Assembly (NCBI GenBank): GCA_035549075.1
Contig: DASZRT010000009.1
Location: forward strand, 186,001-250,000
From: DASZFV01 sp035549075
GTDB lineage: Bacteria; Myxococcota_A; Polyangia; Fen-1088
DNA: 64,000 nucleotides
Direction: 5' to 3'
A model generated the notes under the pieces. The model saw only the letters and a program-made list of their open reading frames with translations. It had not been told where the DNA came from and did no database searches. Position numbers and translations under genes: made by a program. Position 1 is the stretch's first letter. Every line of letters starts with the position of its first letter. This document shows, in pieces, positions 35,040 to 43,790 of the stretch.

Positions 35040-36428
35040 ATGACCAGCCGCGACCAGACGCTCACGGCCGTTCAGTCGCCCCTCGCGCAAGGCGAGCAAA
35101 AGGACCGCGCCGTTCTCTTGATGGTGGGCAGCGCCGAAACCCCCGGCCTGCCCGCGCGCACGCGCCTGTCGATCCTCGGCGACGAGCTCGTCGTGGGCCG
35201 CCGCGCGCCCGACGAGCTGCGCCCCGGCGCGCATGCCCTCGTCCTCACCGACGGCGTCGTCTCAGGCCAGCACGCGCGCCTCACCCGCGCCGCGGGTGGT
35301 GGCTACGAGCTCGAAGACCTCGGCAGCAAGAACGGCACGTGGCTCGACAACGCCAAGCTGTCCGAGAAGACCAAGCTGCGCGACGGCGCCCTGCTCTTCT
35401 TCGGCAACCACGCCGCCGTTTTTCGCCTCGTCTCGTCGATCGAAATCGAAGCGATGAAGAGCGAGCTCGTGACCCCGCTCGGCCCCGTCGCGACCGTGTC
35501 ACCGGGCCTGGCCGTCGCCTGCGATCGCCTGCGCCGCTTGGCTGCATCCGAGGGTGAGCTCCTCATCGTCGGCGAAACCGGCGTCGGCAAAGAGGTCTAC
35601 GCCCGCGCCGTCCACCAAGCGAGCGGCCGCAAAGGCCGCTTCATGGCCATCAACTGCGCCGCCATCCCCCGCGAGCTCGTCGAAAGCGAGCTCTTCGGCT
35701 ACCGCGCCGGCGCCCACTCCACCGCCCACACCGCCAAACCCGGCCTCATCGAGGAAGCGGAGGGCGGCACGTTGTTCCTAGACGAGATCGGCGAGATGAC
35801 CGGCGAAGCCCAAATCAAGCTCCTGCGCTTCCTGCAGGACCGCGAGCTAACCCCGCTAGGCGCCACCCGCCCGAGGCGCATGGACGTCCGCATCGTCGCC
35901 GCAACAAACAGAACCTCGGGATTGAGCGGCGCGCCCCGCGGCCCCGGCGGCCTGAGAGACGACATCGTCGCAAGATTGGGCGCCGCCCCAATTCATTTGC
36001 CCCCGCTGCGCAGCCGGGTCGAAGACTTGGGTGCCCTCGCCGCCCACTTCCTGCGCGCGACGCCCGGCGTGACCTTCGACCAACCCGCCTTCCGCGCGCT
36101 ATGTTTGCACGCCTGGCCCCTCAACGTGAGGGAGCTCGAGAAGATCGTGACGACCGCAGCCGTTTTGTCAGCCGGCGCCAAACCGATCGGATTGCGTGAT
36201 CTGCCAGAGCCCATCGCCAGAGCCATCGAAAGCACGCCGGCCGCGGCCGGCGCGCGCCGTCCGTCCGGCCCGTCGCCCACGCCAGCCCAGCTCGAAGAGC
36301 TGCTGCGCCGCTACGAGGGCAACGTCGCCGACGTCTCGCGCGAGCTCGGCAAGCACCGCGCCGCCGTGTGGCGCTGGATCAAGAAATTCGGAATAGGACC
36401 GCAGAAATTTAGGAAGGACGCGGAGTAG
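35040..36428 (+). CDS. FHA-AAA+-Fis regulator resembling sigma-54 activators but lacking GAFTGA
   Basis: 462 aa. N-terminal FHA domain at about 30-125 (ISGQHARLTR-like VVSGQHARLTRAAGG, EDLGSKNGTWLDNAK). The AAA+ domain has Walker A GETGVGKE (about 178), Walker B GGTLFLDEIG, sensor region VRIVAATNR and PLRSRVEDL. The C-terminal Fis-type helix-turn-helix is LRRYEGNVADVSRELGKHRA. The loop that should read GAFTGA is GAHSTA, so it probably cannot remodel sigma-54 RNA polymerase and may act as an ordinary DNA-binding ATPase. The FHA domain would read phospho-Thr, perhaps from the kinase at 29240. Confidence 0.85.
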   Translation: MTSRDQTLTAVQSPLAQGEQKDRAVLLMVGSAETPGLPARTRLSILGDELVVGRRAPDELRPGAHALVLTDGVVSGQHARLTRAAGGGYELEDLGSKNGTWLDNAKLSEKTKLRDGALLFFGNHAAVFRLVSSIEIEAMKSELVTPLGPVATVSPGLAVACDRLRRLAASEGELLIVGETGVGKEVYARAVHQASGRKGRFMAINCAAIPRELVESELFGYRAGAHSTAHTAKPGLIEEAEGGTLFLDEIGEMTGEAQIKLLRFLQDRELTPLGATRPRRMDVRIVAATNRTSGLSGAPRGPGGLRDDIVARLGAAPIHLPPLRSRVEDLGALAAHFLRATPGVTFDQPAFRALCLHAWPLNVRELEKIVTTAAVLSAGAKPIGLRDLPEPIARAIESTPAAAGARRPSGPSPTPAQLEELLRRYEGNVADVSRELGKHRAAVWRWIKKFGIGPQKFRKDAE

Positions 36429-36465
36429 ATCTCCGCAATCTATCTCGGTGACGCCGTTTATCGCG

Positions 36466-36984
36466 TCACGGCGCCAATTTGCCAGGGACCTTGCTAACAC
36501 CGCCGGACATTTTCTCGCCGAAGGTTACAAATGGTCCGAAGGCTGTCCGGTCGGCGCAAAGAACCCTATAGGTAACCTCTATTGTGCGAGGTGCAATATC
36601 TGCACTGAACTTGAACATCCGACGCTCTGACTTGCCGGGATCCGGAGCCGATACCAGATCGGAGAGTCGCATTTGATGCCGAAATTGCGGCGAAATGTCT
36701 TTTACTATCAAGGACTTCTCGTCGTGACGATATCCTTCCAGCATCGTCACCGGCTCAATCGCTAAACCTCCGATTATTACGCGGTCAATTAGAATAGCCG
36801 ACTGTGCAAAAGCTGATATTCCCGACTCTAAACAGGCGCCACGCAACGAAAATGGAACCGAAATGTTCGTCGGATTTTCAGAAAAGTATATGAAATCAAT
36901 GGATTTCGTCGGCTTTAACTCAGCTACACTGCGCCATTCTGTTAGGCACGACAAGAAGGCGAGCGTCGAGACTATTAAACGCAT
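36466..36984 (-). CDS. secreted hypothetical protein, possible immunity partner of the M91-type toxin remnant
   Basis: 172 aa with an N-terminal hydrophobic signal (LIVSTLAFLSCLTEW). No family recognised. The gene is visibly poorer in G+C than its neighbours, with A/T-ending codons common, which marks it as recently acquired. It begins 9 bp after the stop of the metallopeptidase domain on the same strand, the usual place for the immunity gene of a polymorphic toxin. An exported immunity protein would fit a toxin that acts in the periplasm or outside, or the protein may be unrelated. Function is inference from position only. Confidence 0.6.
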   Translation of the reverse strand: MRLIVSTLAFLSCLTEWRSVAELKPTKSIDFIYFSENPTNISVPFSLRGACLESGISAFAQSAILIDRVIIGGLAIEPVTMLEGYRHDEKSLIVKDISPQFRHQMRLSDLVSAPDPGKSERRMFKFSADIAPRTIEVTYRVLCADRTAFGPFVTFGEKMSGGVSKVPGKLAP

Positions 36985-36993
36985 GCGATATCC

Positions 36994-37428
36994 TTATGGA
37001 TAATGGGGAATAGGCAAATACGGCTGCCCTCCGATAATTCCATAATACGACCTTTGACCGAGATTGCGGGCAAAACGATATTCGTTTTCCAGATACGTCG
37101 TCAAAGTCTCTTCACGGGCGGATGCGCCAGCACTAGGCAGGATTGGAGCCAACCCCGCAGTTAGTCTCCATGCGTGCACTAACTCATGCGCGAGAACAGT
37201 GTCCAGCGTTCGCGGCGCACCGTCGAACGATTTACCGAACGCGCTCGCCGTAGAAATCGTGATGTCGACTCCAACGAGCTCGCCATGAGACATTGTCGGG
37301 CTCGTGCCGGAGAAGTCATATTCGCTACCGTAGCGGATATATATCAGGGAAGATCCTCTCCCAGGTTGATTTCTCGGCAACCAATCGAATTGGTTGTCGA
37401 TGAATGTGCATGTCGCTTGCCCGCGAGG
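36994..37428 (-). pseudogene. 5'-truncated M91 (NleD-like) metallopeptidase toxin domain
   Basis: The open frame runs from a stop at 37429-37431 without a start codon until ATG 37380. From there 128 aa remain: HELVHAW (about 65-71) gives the zinc motif HExxH, and REETLTTYLENEYRFARNLG with a following RSYYG matches the end of M91-type effector peptidases. The codons just upstream (TFIDNQFDW) continue the protein-like pattern, so the N-terminal delivery part was probably lost at a rearrangement point next to the transposase gene at 37449. Low GC like its neighbour. A functional short protein from ATG 37380 cannot be excluded. Confidence 0.6.
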
Positions 37429-37501
37429 TCATTCCAGGTCGCTCTTACATGATCACGCGGCGTTGTACGCAGCGGCAATTCTTGATGCGACCGGATGACG
37501 C

Positions 37502-37510
37502 CACCAACAA
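37502..37510. repeat. target site duplication, left copy
   Basis: CACCAACAA, identical to 38872-38880. A 9-bp duplication is within the usual 8-9 bp of IS256-family elements. Confidence 0.93.
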
Positions 37511-38871
37511 GGGAGTGTCCGACGAACCGTGTAACTGGCCCAATCGCAGTGGGCTGAGTTGATCAACGTTACGCCGGAATCCTGTCTTTGAAAAATATAG
37601 AGAATTGGCCGAGGACGTTGCTCCAGTCGCGGAGCGACCTGTCCCACTTCTTCTCGATGTTGGTGAGGGCAAGGTAGAGCAGCTTGAAGACGGCCTCGTC
37701 GTGCGGGAAATGCCCTCGGTAGTGGAGCAGCTTCCGCAGCGAGCTGTTCAGCGACTCGATCGCGTTGGTCGTGTAGATCACCTTGCGCACGTCGGGCGGG
37801 AAGTCGAGGAAGGGCACGACGCGCTCCCAGTTCGCCCGCCACGACGAGCCGATCATCGGGTAGCGGCGCGCCCACTTGGCCTCGAACACGTCGAGCGCCG
37901 ACGCGGCCTCTTCTCGCGAGGCCGCGGTGTAGATGGGCCGGAGGTCCTTGGCGACGGCCTTGCGGTCCTTGTAGCTCACGAAGCGCAGCGAGTTCCGGAT
38001 CATGTGCACGATGCACGTCTGGACGACCGTCGTCGGGAACGCCGTCTCGATGGCCTCGGGGAATCCCTTCAGGCCGTCGCAGCACGCGATGAGGATGTCG
38101 CGCACGCCACGCGTCTTGAGCTCGTTGACGACCTTGAGCCAGAACTTCGCACCCTCGTTCTGCTCGATCCAAAGCCCGAGGACCTCTTTGCTGCCGGCCA
38201 CAGTCACGCCGAGTGCGAGGTACACCGACTTGTTGCGGACCACGCCCTGGTCCCGGATCTTCACGACGAGCGCGTCGAGGTAGACGATCGGGTAGACGGC
38301 GTCGAGAGCGCGGCTCTGCCAAGCGACGACGTCCTCGACGACGGCCGATGTGGCTCGCGAGATCAGGTCGGGCGAGACGTCGACGCCGTACAGGTCCTCG
38401 AGGTGGCCTTGGATGTCCCGCACCGTCATGCCCCGGGCGTACATGCTCAGGATCTTCTCGTCGAAGCCCGTGAAGCGCGTCTGGCGCTTCTTCACCAGTT
38501 GCGGGTCGAAGCTGCCGTCTCGGTCCCGCGGCACCTCGATCTCCATCGGGCCGTGGTCGGTCTTGAGCGTCTTCGTGCTCGTTCCGTTTCGCGAGTTCGG
38601 CGTGCCGCGCCCTCGCGGATCGTGCCGCTCGTAGCCGAGGTGCTCGGTCATCTCCGCCTGCATCGCCCGTTCGACGAGACGCGCGGTGAGCTGCTTGAGG
38701 ATGCCGTCCTTGCCCGTCAGGTCTTCGGGCTTCGAGTAATTCGCCAGCAGCTGGTCAAGCAGCTCGTCGGAGAACGGGGACGGGGTCTTCGGTGCCATCG
38801 TGGTCATCGGGTCTCCTTCGCATCAGGAGCCCACCACGAATTTGCCAGTTACACAGTTTTTCGGACACCCT
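37511..38871. mobile_element. intact IS256-family insertion sequence (1361 bp)
   Basis: One transposase gene lies between imperfect terminal inverted repeats. The left end (37511-37539) and the right end (38844-38871, read on the minus strand) share GTGTCCGA at the start and GTGTAACTGGC at the inner edge; 22 of 25 positions agree from GTGTCCGA inwards. It is flanked by a perfect 9-bp direct repeat. Perfect duplication and an intact transposase indicate recent insertion. It landed inside another, older transposase gene. Confidence 0.95.
37569..38807 (-). CDS. IS256 family transposase
   Basis: 412 aa, full length. The N-terminal DNA-binding part (LTARLVERAMQAEMTEHLGY, ERHDPRG, NSRNGTSTKTLKTDHGPMEI) is typical of the family. 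The DDE catalytic core has the first Asp in VYLDALVVKIRDQG, the second in IACCDGLKGFPEAI, and the Glu in YTTNAIESLNSSLRK. The CIVHMIRNSLRFVSYKDRK segment is another family hallmark. No frameshift seen. It is the only gene of the insertion sequence. Confidence 0.96.
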   Translation of the reverse strand: MTTMAPKTPSPFSDELLDQLLANYSKPEDLTGKDGILKQLTARLVERAMQAEMTEHLGYERHDPRGRGTPNSRNGTSTKTLKTDHGPMEIEVPRDRDGSFDPQLVKKRQTRFTGFDEKILSMYARGMTVRDIQGHLEDLYGVDVSPDLISRATSAVVEDVVAWQSRALDAVYPIVYLDALVVKIRDQGVVRNKSVYLALGVTVAGSKEVLGLWIEQNEGAKFWLKVVNELKTRGVRDILIACCDGLKGFPEAIETAFPTTVVQTCIVHMIRNSLRFVSYKDRKAVAKDLRPIYTAASREEAASALDVFEAKWARRYPMIGSSWRANWERVVPFLDFPPDVRKVIYTTNAIESLNSSLRKLLHYRGHFPHDEAVFKLLYLALTNIEKKWDRSLRDWSNVLGQFSIFFKDRIPA

Positions 38872-38880
38872 CACCAACAA
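38872..38880. repeat. target site duplication, right copy
   Basis: CACCAACAA, identical to 37502-37510; removing one copy plus the IS restores the transposase reading frame. Confidence 0.93.
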
Positions 38881-39698
38881 CGCATTCGTTTACTGTTTGG
38901 CGGAAGCAGCGGCTCGGCACGGCATTCGGGTGTTGTTCACGATCGCGATGAGCAACCATCACCACACGGGCATCCACGATCCTCTCGGGAACTATCCCGC
39001 CTTCGTCGAGCACTTTCATAAGCTCTTCGCGAAATGCCAGAACGCCTTGCGGGTCGGTGGGAGAACTTCTGGTCGTCGGAGCAGACCAGCGTCGTACTCT
39101 TGGTCGACCCGGACGACATCTTGCAAAAGATGGTCTACGCGCTGACCAACCCGGTCAAGGACGGCCCTGGTCGAAGCCGTTCATCATTGGCCCGGCATGA
39201 CCTCGGCGGGCGCCCTCTATCGCCAGGAGCCCCTCACCGCGCGTCGCCCTCGGCATTTTTTCAGAGACGCCGGCCCCATGCCGGAGATTGTCCAGCTCTC
39301 GTTCGCGAGACCTCCGGGCTTCGACGACCTCAGTGACGCTGAATTTCGTGCGGTCGTCCTCGAGCGCTTGGCGGACGCCGAGGCCGCCTTCAGGGACCGT
39401 CGTCGTGCTACCGGCGCGAGGGTCTTCGGTCGAAGAGCAGTCCTTCAGCAAGATTGGCGCGCGCGCCCTGAGACCCACGAACCGCGCCGCAACATCAATC
39501 CGCAGTGGCAGCTCGGAGCAGGTGGAGCCGAATCGAGGCCTTGATGAGAAACCGACTCTTCCGCGAAACCTACGTGGCGGCACGCAACGCGTTCATCAGC
39601 GGCGTGCGCGACGCGCTTTTTCCTTTCGGAACGTACTGGCTGAGACGATTCGCTGGAGTCGCCTGCGCGCACGCCGCCTATTCGTAGCAAAAGAAAAC

Positions 39699-39725
39699 GC
39701 CCGCCGCGCCACAGGCGCGACGGGC
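39699..39725 (-). terminator. intrinsic terminator of the DUF1552 gene
   Basis: Read on the minus strand, GCCCG and CGCGCC pair with their complements across an A/C mismatch and a 3-nt loop, followed by GTTTTCTTTT (39688-39697). Located 24 bp after the DUF1552 stop. Confidence 0.8.
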
Positions 39726-39748
39726 TTTCGATACGAGCGGCGATCTCG

Positions 39749-41233
39749 CTACGCGTGCAGCTCGTTGATGACGCCGGTCGTGCCGGCGAAGGGCGCGACG
39801 GCCTTGCCGAACTGCGCTTGGGTGCCGTTGAAGACGCTGTTGATGATCGTGAGGTGCACGTCCTGGAGGTTCTTGCCGGTGCCCATGGGGCCGGTGCCGG
39901 GGAAGTTCAGGAACTGGCCCTGCTTGAGGACGCCGCCGCCGCTGCCGAGCAAGACGACCGGCAGGTTGAGGCCGTCGTGGTTGCCGCCGTGCATGCCGCT
40001 CATGAAGTGGATGACGGTGTTGTCCATGGCGCTGCCGCCGTTGCCGTCGGTGATGGCGGAGATCTTCGTGACCAGCTCGTTCGCGCGATCGGCCATCCAC
40101 CATTGCATGGTCGCGAAGCCCGGATCGGTGTCGGGGTTCGACGTGTGCTGCAGGGCGTGGTAGCCGCTGGCGATGTTCGTCGTCGACGGAGCCGACGACG
40201 TCGCGGTCCACGTGCGCTGCTTGAGGAACGTGTACGCGTAGTCGCTGCGCGCGTCGTCGAGCATGAAGCTGATGACGCGGGTCATGTCGCACTGGAACGC
40301 GAGCACGACGAGGTCGATCATCAGGCCCGCGTGGACGCCACGGTCGTAGTCCGGCGGGACGCTGCCGACGTTGTAGTTCTGCGTCGGCGGCGATGACGGC
40401 GGGCTGCAGCCGACGACGGTGGTGCCCGAGGGCATCTTCATCGCCATGACCTTGCTCTCGAGCGTCTGGACGCTGGACAGGAACTGGTCGACGCGCACGT
40501 TGTCGGTGCGCGACAAGCGCAGCTTCAGGCTGTTCGAGCTCTCGATGATGTAGTCGAGCGAGCTCTTCTTGAGGGCGAGGAGCTTCGTCGTGGCGGCGTC
40601 GTTCCCTGACGACATGTTCGAGCTGCCGGACGGGAAGCCGCCGCTCATGAGGAAGCTGAACACCGAGGCGGGGCTCACGGTCTTGTAGAGCGGCTCGCTC
40701 TCCGACTTCCACGAGATGCTGCGCGAGTGCGGGCCCGGCAGACCGTCGGTGTACGAGTCGAGCGTCGAGAGGCCGACCTGCAGCGAGGCCAGCGGCGTCG
40801 GCGACTTGCCGTTGTTCTGCGTCGCGAGGAGGTTGGCGATGGTCTGGTCGACCGAGATGCTGCTGCCGAAGTTGGCCTCGCTGCTCTGCGGCACGTTGTG
40901 CGCCGCCACGCCCGTCCAGGCGGTCGCGCTGTTGTTGCCGTGCGACGGCTCGATGTGCTTGCCCCAGGGCGAGTAATTGCCGATGCCACCGAGCACCAGC
41001 ACCTTCGAGATGTTCGGCTGCAGGGGCTGCAGGATCGGCGAGAGCGTGAGCGACGTCCCCGAGCCCGTGGGCGTCCAGTACTGCGTCGCCGCGCCGTTCG
41101 GGAAGTACAGCGACAGGTAGCGCTTGATCGACGAGGCGGCTTTGGCCTTGCGGGGCGCCAGCGTCTCGAGCCACGGGAGGCTCAGCGCGATGCCGGCTCC
41201 CTTCAACACCTGACGGCGAGTCCAGTTCTTCAT
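39749..41233 (-). CDS. DUF1552-type Tat-exported protein
   Basis: 494 aa. The Tat signal TRRQVLKGAGIALSLPWLET has the twin Arg and a hydrophobic core. The body matches the DUF1552 family seen in Myxococcota and Planctomycetes: YLSLYFPNGAATQYWTP, VLVLGGIGNYSP, DYDRGVHAGLMIDLVVLAFQ, HFMSGMHGGNHDG, NLPVVLLGSGGG. The fold is related to alkaline-phosphatase/sulfatase-like DUF1501 proteins, but activity is unknown. Elsewhere the gene is nearly always beside a DUF1592/DUF1588 cytochrome-type gene; here neither neighbour is one. Terminator-flanked on both sides, so it is probably monocistronic. Confidence 0.88.
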   Translation of the reverse strand: MKNWTRRQVLKGAGIALSLPWLETLAPRKAKAASSIKRYLSLYFPNGAATQYWTPTGSGTSLTLSPILQPLQPNISKVLVLGGIGNYSPWGKHIEPSHGNNSATAWTGVAAHNVPQSSEANFGSSISVDQTIANLLATQNNGKSPTPLASLQVGLSTLDSYTDGLPGPHSRSISWKSESEPLYKTVSPASVFSFLMSGGFPSGSSNMSSGNDAATTKLLALKKSSLDYIIESSNSLKLRLSRTDNVRVDQFLSSVQTLESKVMAMKMPSGTTVVGCSPPSSPPTQNYNVGSVPPDYDRGVHAGLMIDLVVLAFQCDMTRVISFMLDDARSDYAYTFLKQRTWTATSSAPSTTNIASGYHALQHTSNPDTDPGFATMQWWMADRANELVTKISAITDGNGGSAMDNTVIHFMSGMHGGNHDGLNLPVVLLGSGGGVLKQGQFLNFPGTGPMGTGKNLQDVHLTIINSVFNGTQAQFGKAVAPFAGTTGVINELHA

Positions 41234-41266
41234 CGAAGTCGCTCCTGGTCGGGGCCGAAAAAGTCC

Positions 41267-41292
41267 GGCCCGTTGGGTTCGTCGAACGGGCC
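41267..41292 (-). terminator. intrinsic terminator after the kefC-like gene
   Basis: Minus-strand GGCCCGTT pairs with AACGGGCC (8-bp perfect stem, 10-nt loop) and is followed by a CTTTTTC tract near 41258-41264. It lies between the antiporter stop and the DUF1552 start, separating the two units. Confidence 0.75.
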
Positions 41293-41344
41293 GCGGGCTT
41301 TTGACGGAGCGAAAATCGACGAAAAGCGCTCTAAAAACCGGGAG

Positions 41345-43222
41345 TCAGGCCCGATCTTCGTGGGCGGGGTCACTTTCGGCGGGGGCGCGCTCGCCTTTGG
41401 GCTCGTGGTCGCGCTCGGCGGACCACGAGCCGCCGATGGACCGGTCGAGCTCGGCCCTGTCGGCGGCGATCTGCGCCTCGAGCTGTTCGCGGCCGGCGCG
41501 CGCCCGCGAGAAGCGGTCGGCCTCGTCCTCGAAGTGCGGCATGAGCTCTTCGAGGTTGGCGAGGTTGTGGCGGCGAAAGCGGTCGGCGCGCTCGCGGGCT
41601 TCGTAGGCGCCCACGCCCAGGCTCACGAGCGCGGCGCGTCCGCTGCGCAAGGCCGACTCGAAGGTCTCGCGCTCGACCGCATCGACGCCGCGCTTGCGCA
41701 GCGCAACCCAGTGGCTGACGTTGCGCGCGCGCGCGATGACGCGCAGCTTCGGGAAGTGTTGGCGCGCGACCTCGGCGAGGCGGACGCTCGCGTCGGGATC
41801 GTCGATCGCGAGGACGAGCAGCTTGGCGTGCTCGGCGCCGGCGGCCCGTAGGAGATCGAGGCGCGTGGCGTCGCCGTAGAAGACGCGGAAGCCGAACTTG
41901 CGCAGCAGATCGATCTGGTCGGCGTCGTGGTCGAGCACGGTGGCGCGGATGCCCGACGCGAAGAGGTAGCGGCCCACGATCTGACCGAAGCGGCCGAAGC
42001 CGGCGATGACGACGGGCGCGCCTTCGTCTTCGACGACGTCGTCGGGGCGCGAGCTGCCGCGGCGGCGCGCGAGGCGCAACAGTTGATCGTAGGCCAACAA
42101 CAGGAACGGCGTGAGCGCCATCGAGAGCGCGACGACGAGCGTGAGCAGCGCGTCCCACGCGCCGGGCAGGAGGTGCGCCTCGCCCGCGACGCCGAAGACG
42201 ACGAACGCGAATTCGCCGCCTTGGGCGAGCAGGGCCGCGAACAGCCAGCGATCGCCGGGCGCGACGCCGAGTGGTTTCCCGATGGCGCGCAACGCGAGCA
42301 GCTTGATCGCGAGCAGGCCCACGACGAGCGCGACGATCACGAGCGGGCGGCTCGCGACGAGGCCGAAGTCGATCGACATGCCGACGGCGATGAAGAACAG
42401 GCCCATGAGCAGGCCCTTGAACGGCTCGATGTCGGTCTCGAGCGCGTGGCGGTATTCGGAGCTCGCGAGCAAGACGCCGGCGAGGAACGCGCCCAGCGCC
42501 ATCGACACGCCCGCGGCCGCCATGATCTGCGCGATGCCGACGACCAGCAGCAGCGCGAAGGCGGTGAACGCCTCGCGCAGGCCCGTGCGCGCGACCATGC
42601 GCAAGATGGGCCGCGTGAGGTAGCGCCCCACGACGACGACGGCCGCGATCGCGCCCGCGACGCGCGCGGCGCCCAACCAACCGCCACCACCGTGGCCGCC
42701 CGCGCCCGCCGCCAACAGCGGCACGACGGCGATCAAGGGGATCGCGGCGATGTCTTGGAACAGCAGCACGGCGAAGGCCGTCGTGCCCGTGGGCGCGCCC
42801 GCGACGCCGCGCTCGCGCATCGTTTGCACGGCGATCGCCGTCGACGACAGCGCGAGCGCGAAGCCACCCACGAGCGCGCCCTTCCACGGCAGGCCCAAGG
42901 CGAAGCCGCCCACGGCGAGCAACACGCCGCAGACGAACATTTGCAGCGAGCCACCCAAGAAGATCGGCCGGCGCATCTCGAGCAAGCGCTTCGGATCGAG
43001 CTCGAGCCCGATGATGAAGAGCATGAGCACGACGCCGAACTCGGCGAAGTGGAGGATCGCGTCGACGTCGCGCACGAGGCGCAGGCCCCACGGCCCGATC
43101 GCGCACCCGGCGATCAAATAGCCGAGCACCGAGCCGAGCTTGAAGCGCGTCGCCAGCGGCACGAACACGACGGCCGCGCCGAGGTACACCATGACCTCGA
43201 ACAACAAGTTGTGCTCAGGCAT
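41345..43222 (-). CDS. kefC: CPA2-family cation:proton antiporter, KefB/KefC type
   Basis: 625 aa. About 12 membrane helices fill residues 5-385, with the family motif LMLFIIGLELDPKRLLEMRR (about 62-81) and FGVAGEAHLLPGAWDALLT. An RCK/TrkA-N domain begins near 398: VVIAGFGRFGQIVGRYLFAS, LDHDADQIDLLRKFGFRVFY, GDATRLDLLRAAGAEHAKLL. A charged tail follows (about 540-625). KefC-type channels expel potassium and acidify the cytoplasm when glutathione adducts of electrophiles bind the RCK domain. The KefF-like flavoprotein encoded just upstream with an 8-bp overlap supports this role. Confidence 0.9.
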   Translation of the reverse strand: MPEHNLLFEVMVYLGAAVVFVPLATRFKLGSVLGYLIAGCAIGPWGLRLVRDVDAILHFAEFGVVLMLFIIGLELDPKRLLEMRRPIFLGGSLQMFVCGVLLAVGGFALGLPWKGALVGGFALALSSTAIAVQTMRERGVAGAPTGTTAFAVLLFQDIAAIPLIAVVPLLAAGAGGHGGGGWLGAARVAGAIAAVVVVGRYLTRPILRMVARTGLREAFTAFALLLVVGIAQIMAAAGVSMALGAFLAGVLLASSEYRHALETDIEPFKGLLMGLFFIAVGMSIDFGLVASRPLVIVALVVGLLAIKLLALRAIGKPLGVAPGDRWLFAALLAQGGEFAFVVFGVAGEAHLLPGAWDALLTLVVALSMALTPFLLLAYDQLLRLARRRGSSRPDDVVEDEGAPVVIAGFGRFGQIVGRYLFASGIRATVLDHDADQIDLLRKFGFRVFYGDATRLDLLRAAGAEHAKLLVLAIDDPDASVRLAEVARQHFPKLRVIARARNVSHWVALRKRGVDAVERETFESALRSGRAALVSLGVGAYEARERADRFRRHNLANLEELMPHFEDEADRFSRARAGREQLEAQIAADRAELDRSIGGSWSAERDHEPKGERAPAESDPAHEDRA

Positions 43223-43790
43223 CAGGCGGCCCGCCGTGCGACGGAGGGAGGGGTTCGTCGGCGAGCAGCGCCTCGAGGCGGCGGCGGTAGCCTTCGGCGG
43301 CGGCGTCGAGCGCGTCGGCGTCCACGCGGTGCGCGCCGTGAAGCACGAACGGCTCGACCCATTTCATGCCGCAGAAGATCGCCGTCTGCGAGATCGCCGG
43401 CACGAACGCGTCGAACGGGTGGCCGTGCATCTCGCCGGGCGCATAGGCCGACTCGAGCGCGCCCGTCGTCGTCGCCCACAGCGCCGTCTTGCCGTGCACG
43501 TTCGTGCCGCCGACGCCGTAGGCCCAGCCGTGCGCGAGCACCTTCTCGATCCACAGGTGCAGCAGCGACGGCATGCCGTACCAATAGAAGGGGCTCTGCC
43601 ACACGACGACGTCGGCGCGCGCGAGCGCGGCGCGCTCGGCCTCGACGTCGATCGCGAAGTCCGGGTACAAGTCGTAGAGGCTGCGCACCTCGACGCCCGG
43701 CATGTCGCGCACGCAGTCGAGCAGCACGCGGCCCGCCCGCGAGCGATCGGGGTATGGGTGCGCGTAGATGAGAGCGATCGAGCGCGCCAT
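43215..43790 (-). CDS. KefF/KefG-type NAD(P)H:quinone oxidoreductase (antiporter ancillary protein)
   Basis: I start at ATG 43790 (MARSIALIYAHPYPDRSR); the extension upstream is Arg-rich and lies in the preceding gene. 191 aa. Flavodoxin-like fold: the N-terminal FMN loop AHPYPDRSRAG, DLYPDFAIDVEAER, VVWQSPFYWYGMPSLLHLWI, TTGALESAYAPGEMHGHPFD. This motif set is that of KefF/KefG flavoproteins, which bind and activate Kef channels and reduce quinones. F versus G is not decidable here. The stop overlaps the KefC start by 8 bp. Confidence 0.88.
   Translation of the reverse strand: MARSIALIYAHPYPDRSRAGRVLLDCVRDMPGVEVRSLYDLYPDFAIDVEAERAALARADVVVWQSPFYWYGMPSLLHLWIEKVLAHGWAYGVGGTNVHGKTALWATTTGALESAYAPGEMHGHPFDAFVPAISQTAIFCGMKWVEPFVLHGAHRVDADALDAAAEGYRRRLEALLADEPLPPSHGGPPDA

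Larger units (their letters stand above)
37449..39687 (+). pseudogene. HUH/Y1 (RAYT-like) transposase gene, split by an IS256 element and frameshifted
   Basis: Bases 37449-37510 encode MITRRCTQRQFLMRPDDATN plus two bases of an Asn codon; the protein resumes exactly at 38881 (AFVYCLAEAAARHGIRVLF) once the IS and one target copy are removed. HUH motif: MSNHHHTGI. Probable nucleophile Tyr: VYALTNPVKD. The C-terminal part (PRRNINP; FPFGTYWLRRFAG) is typical of these transposases. Besides the insertion, the frame shifts near 39050 (a base missing), near 39166 (an extra base, restoring frame) and near 39500. It is therefore inactive. Small frameshifts could partly be sequencing error; the IS insertion is not. 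Confidence 0.88.

Noticed and set aside
36994..37380. A complete secreted protease gene
   Set aside because: The protein-like frame continues upstream of the ATG to a stop with no start or signal peptide, so it is best read as a truncated domain.
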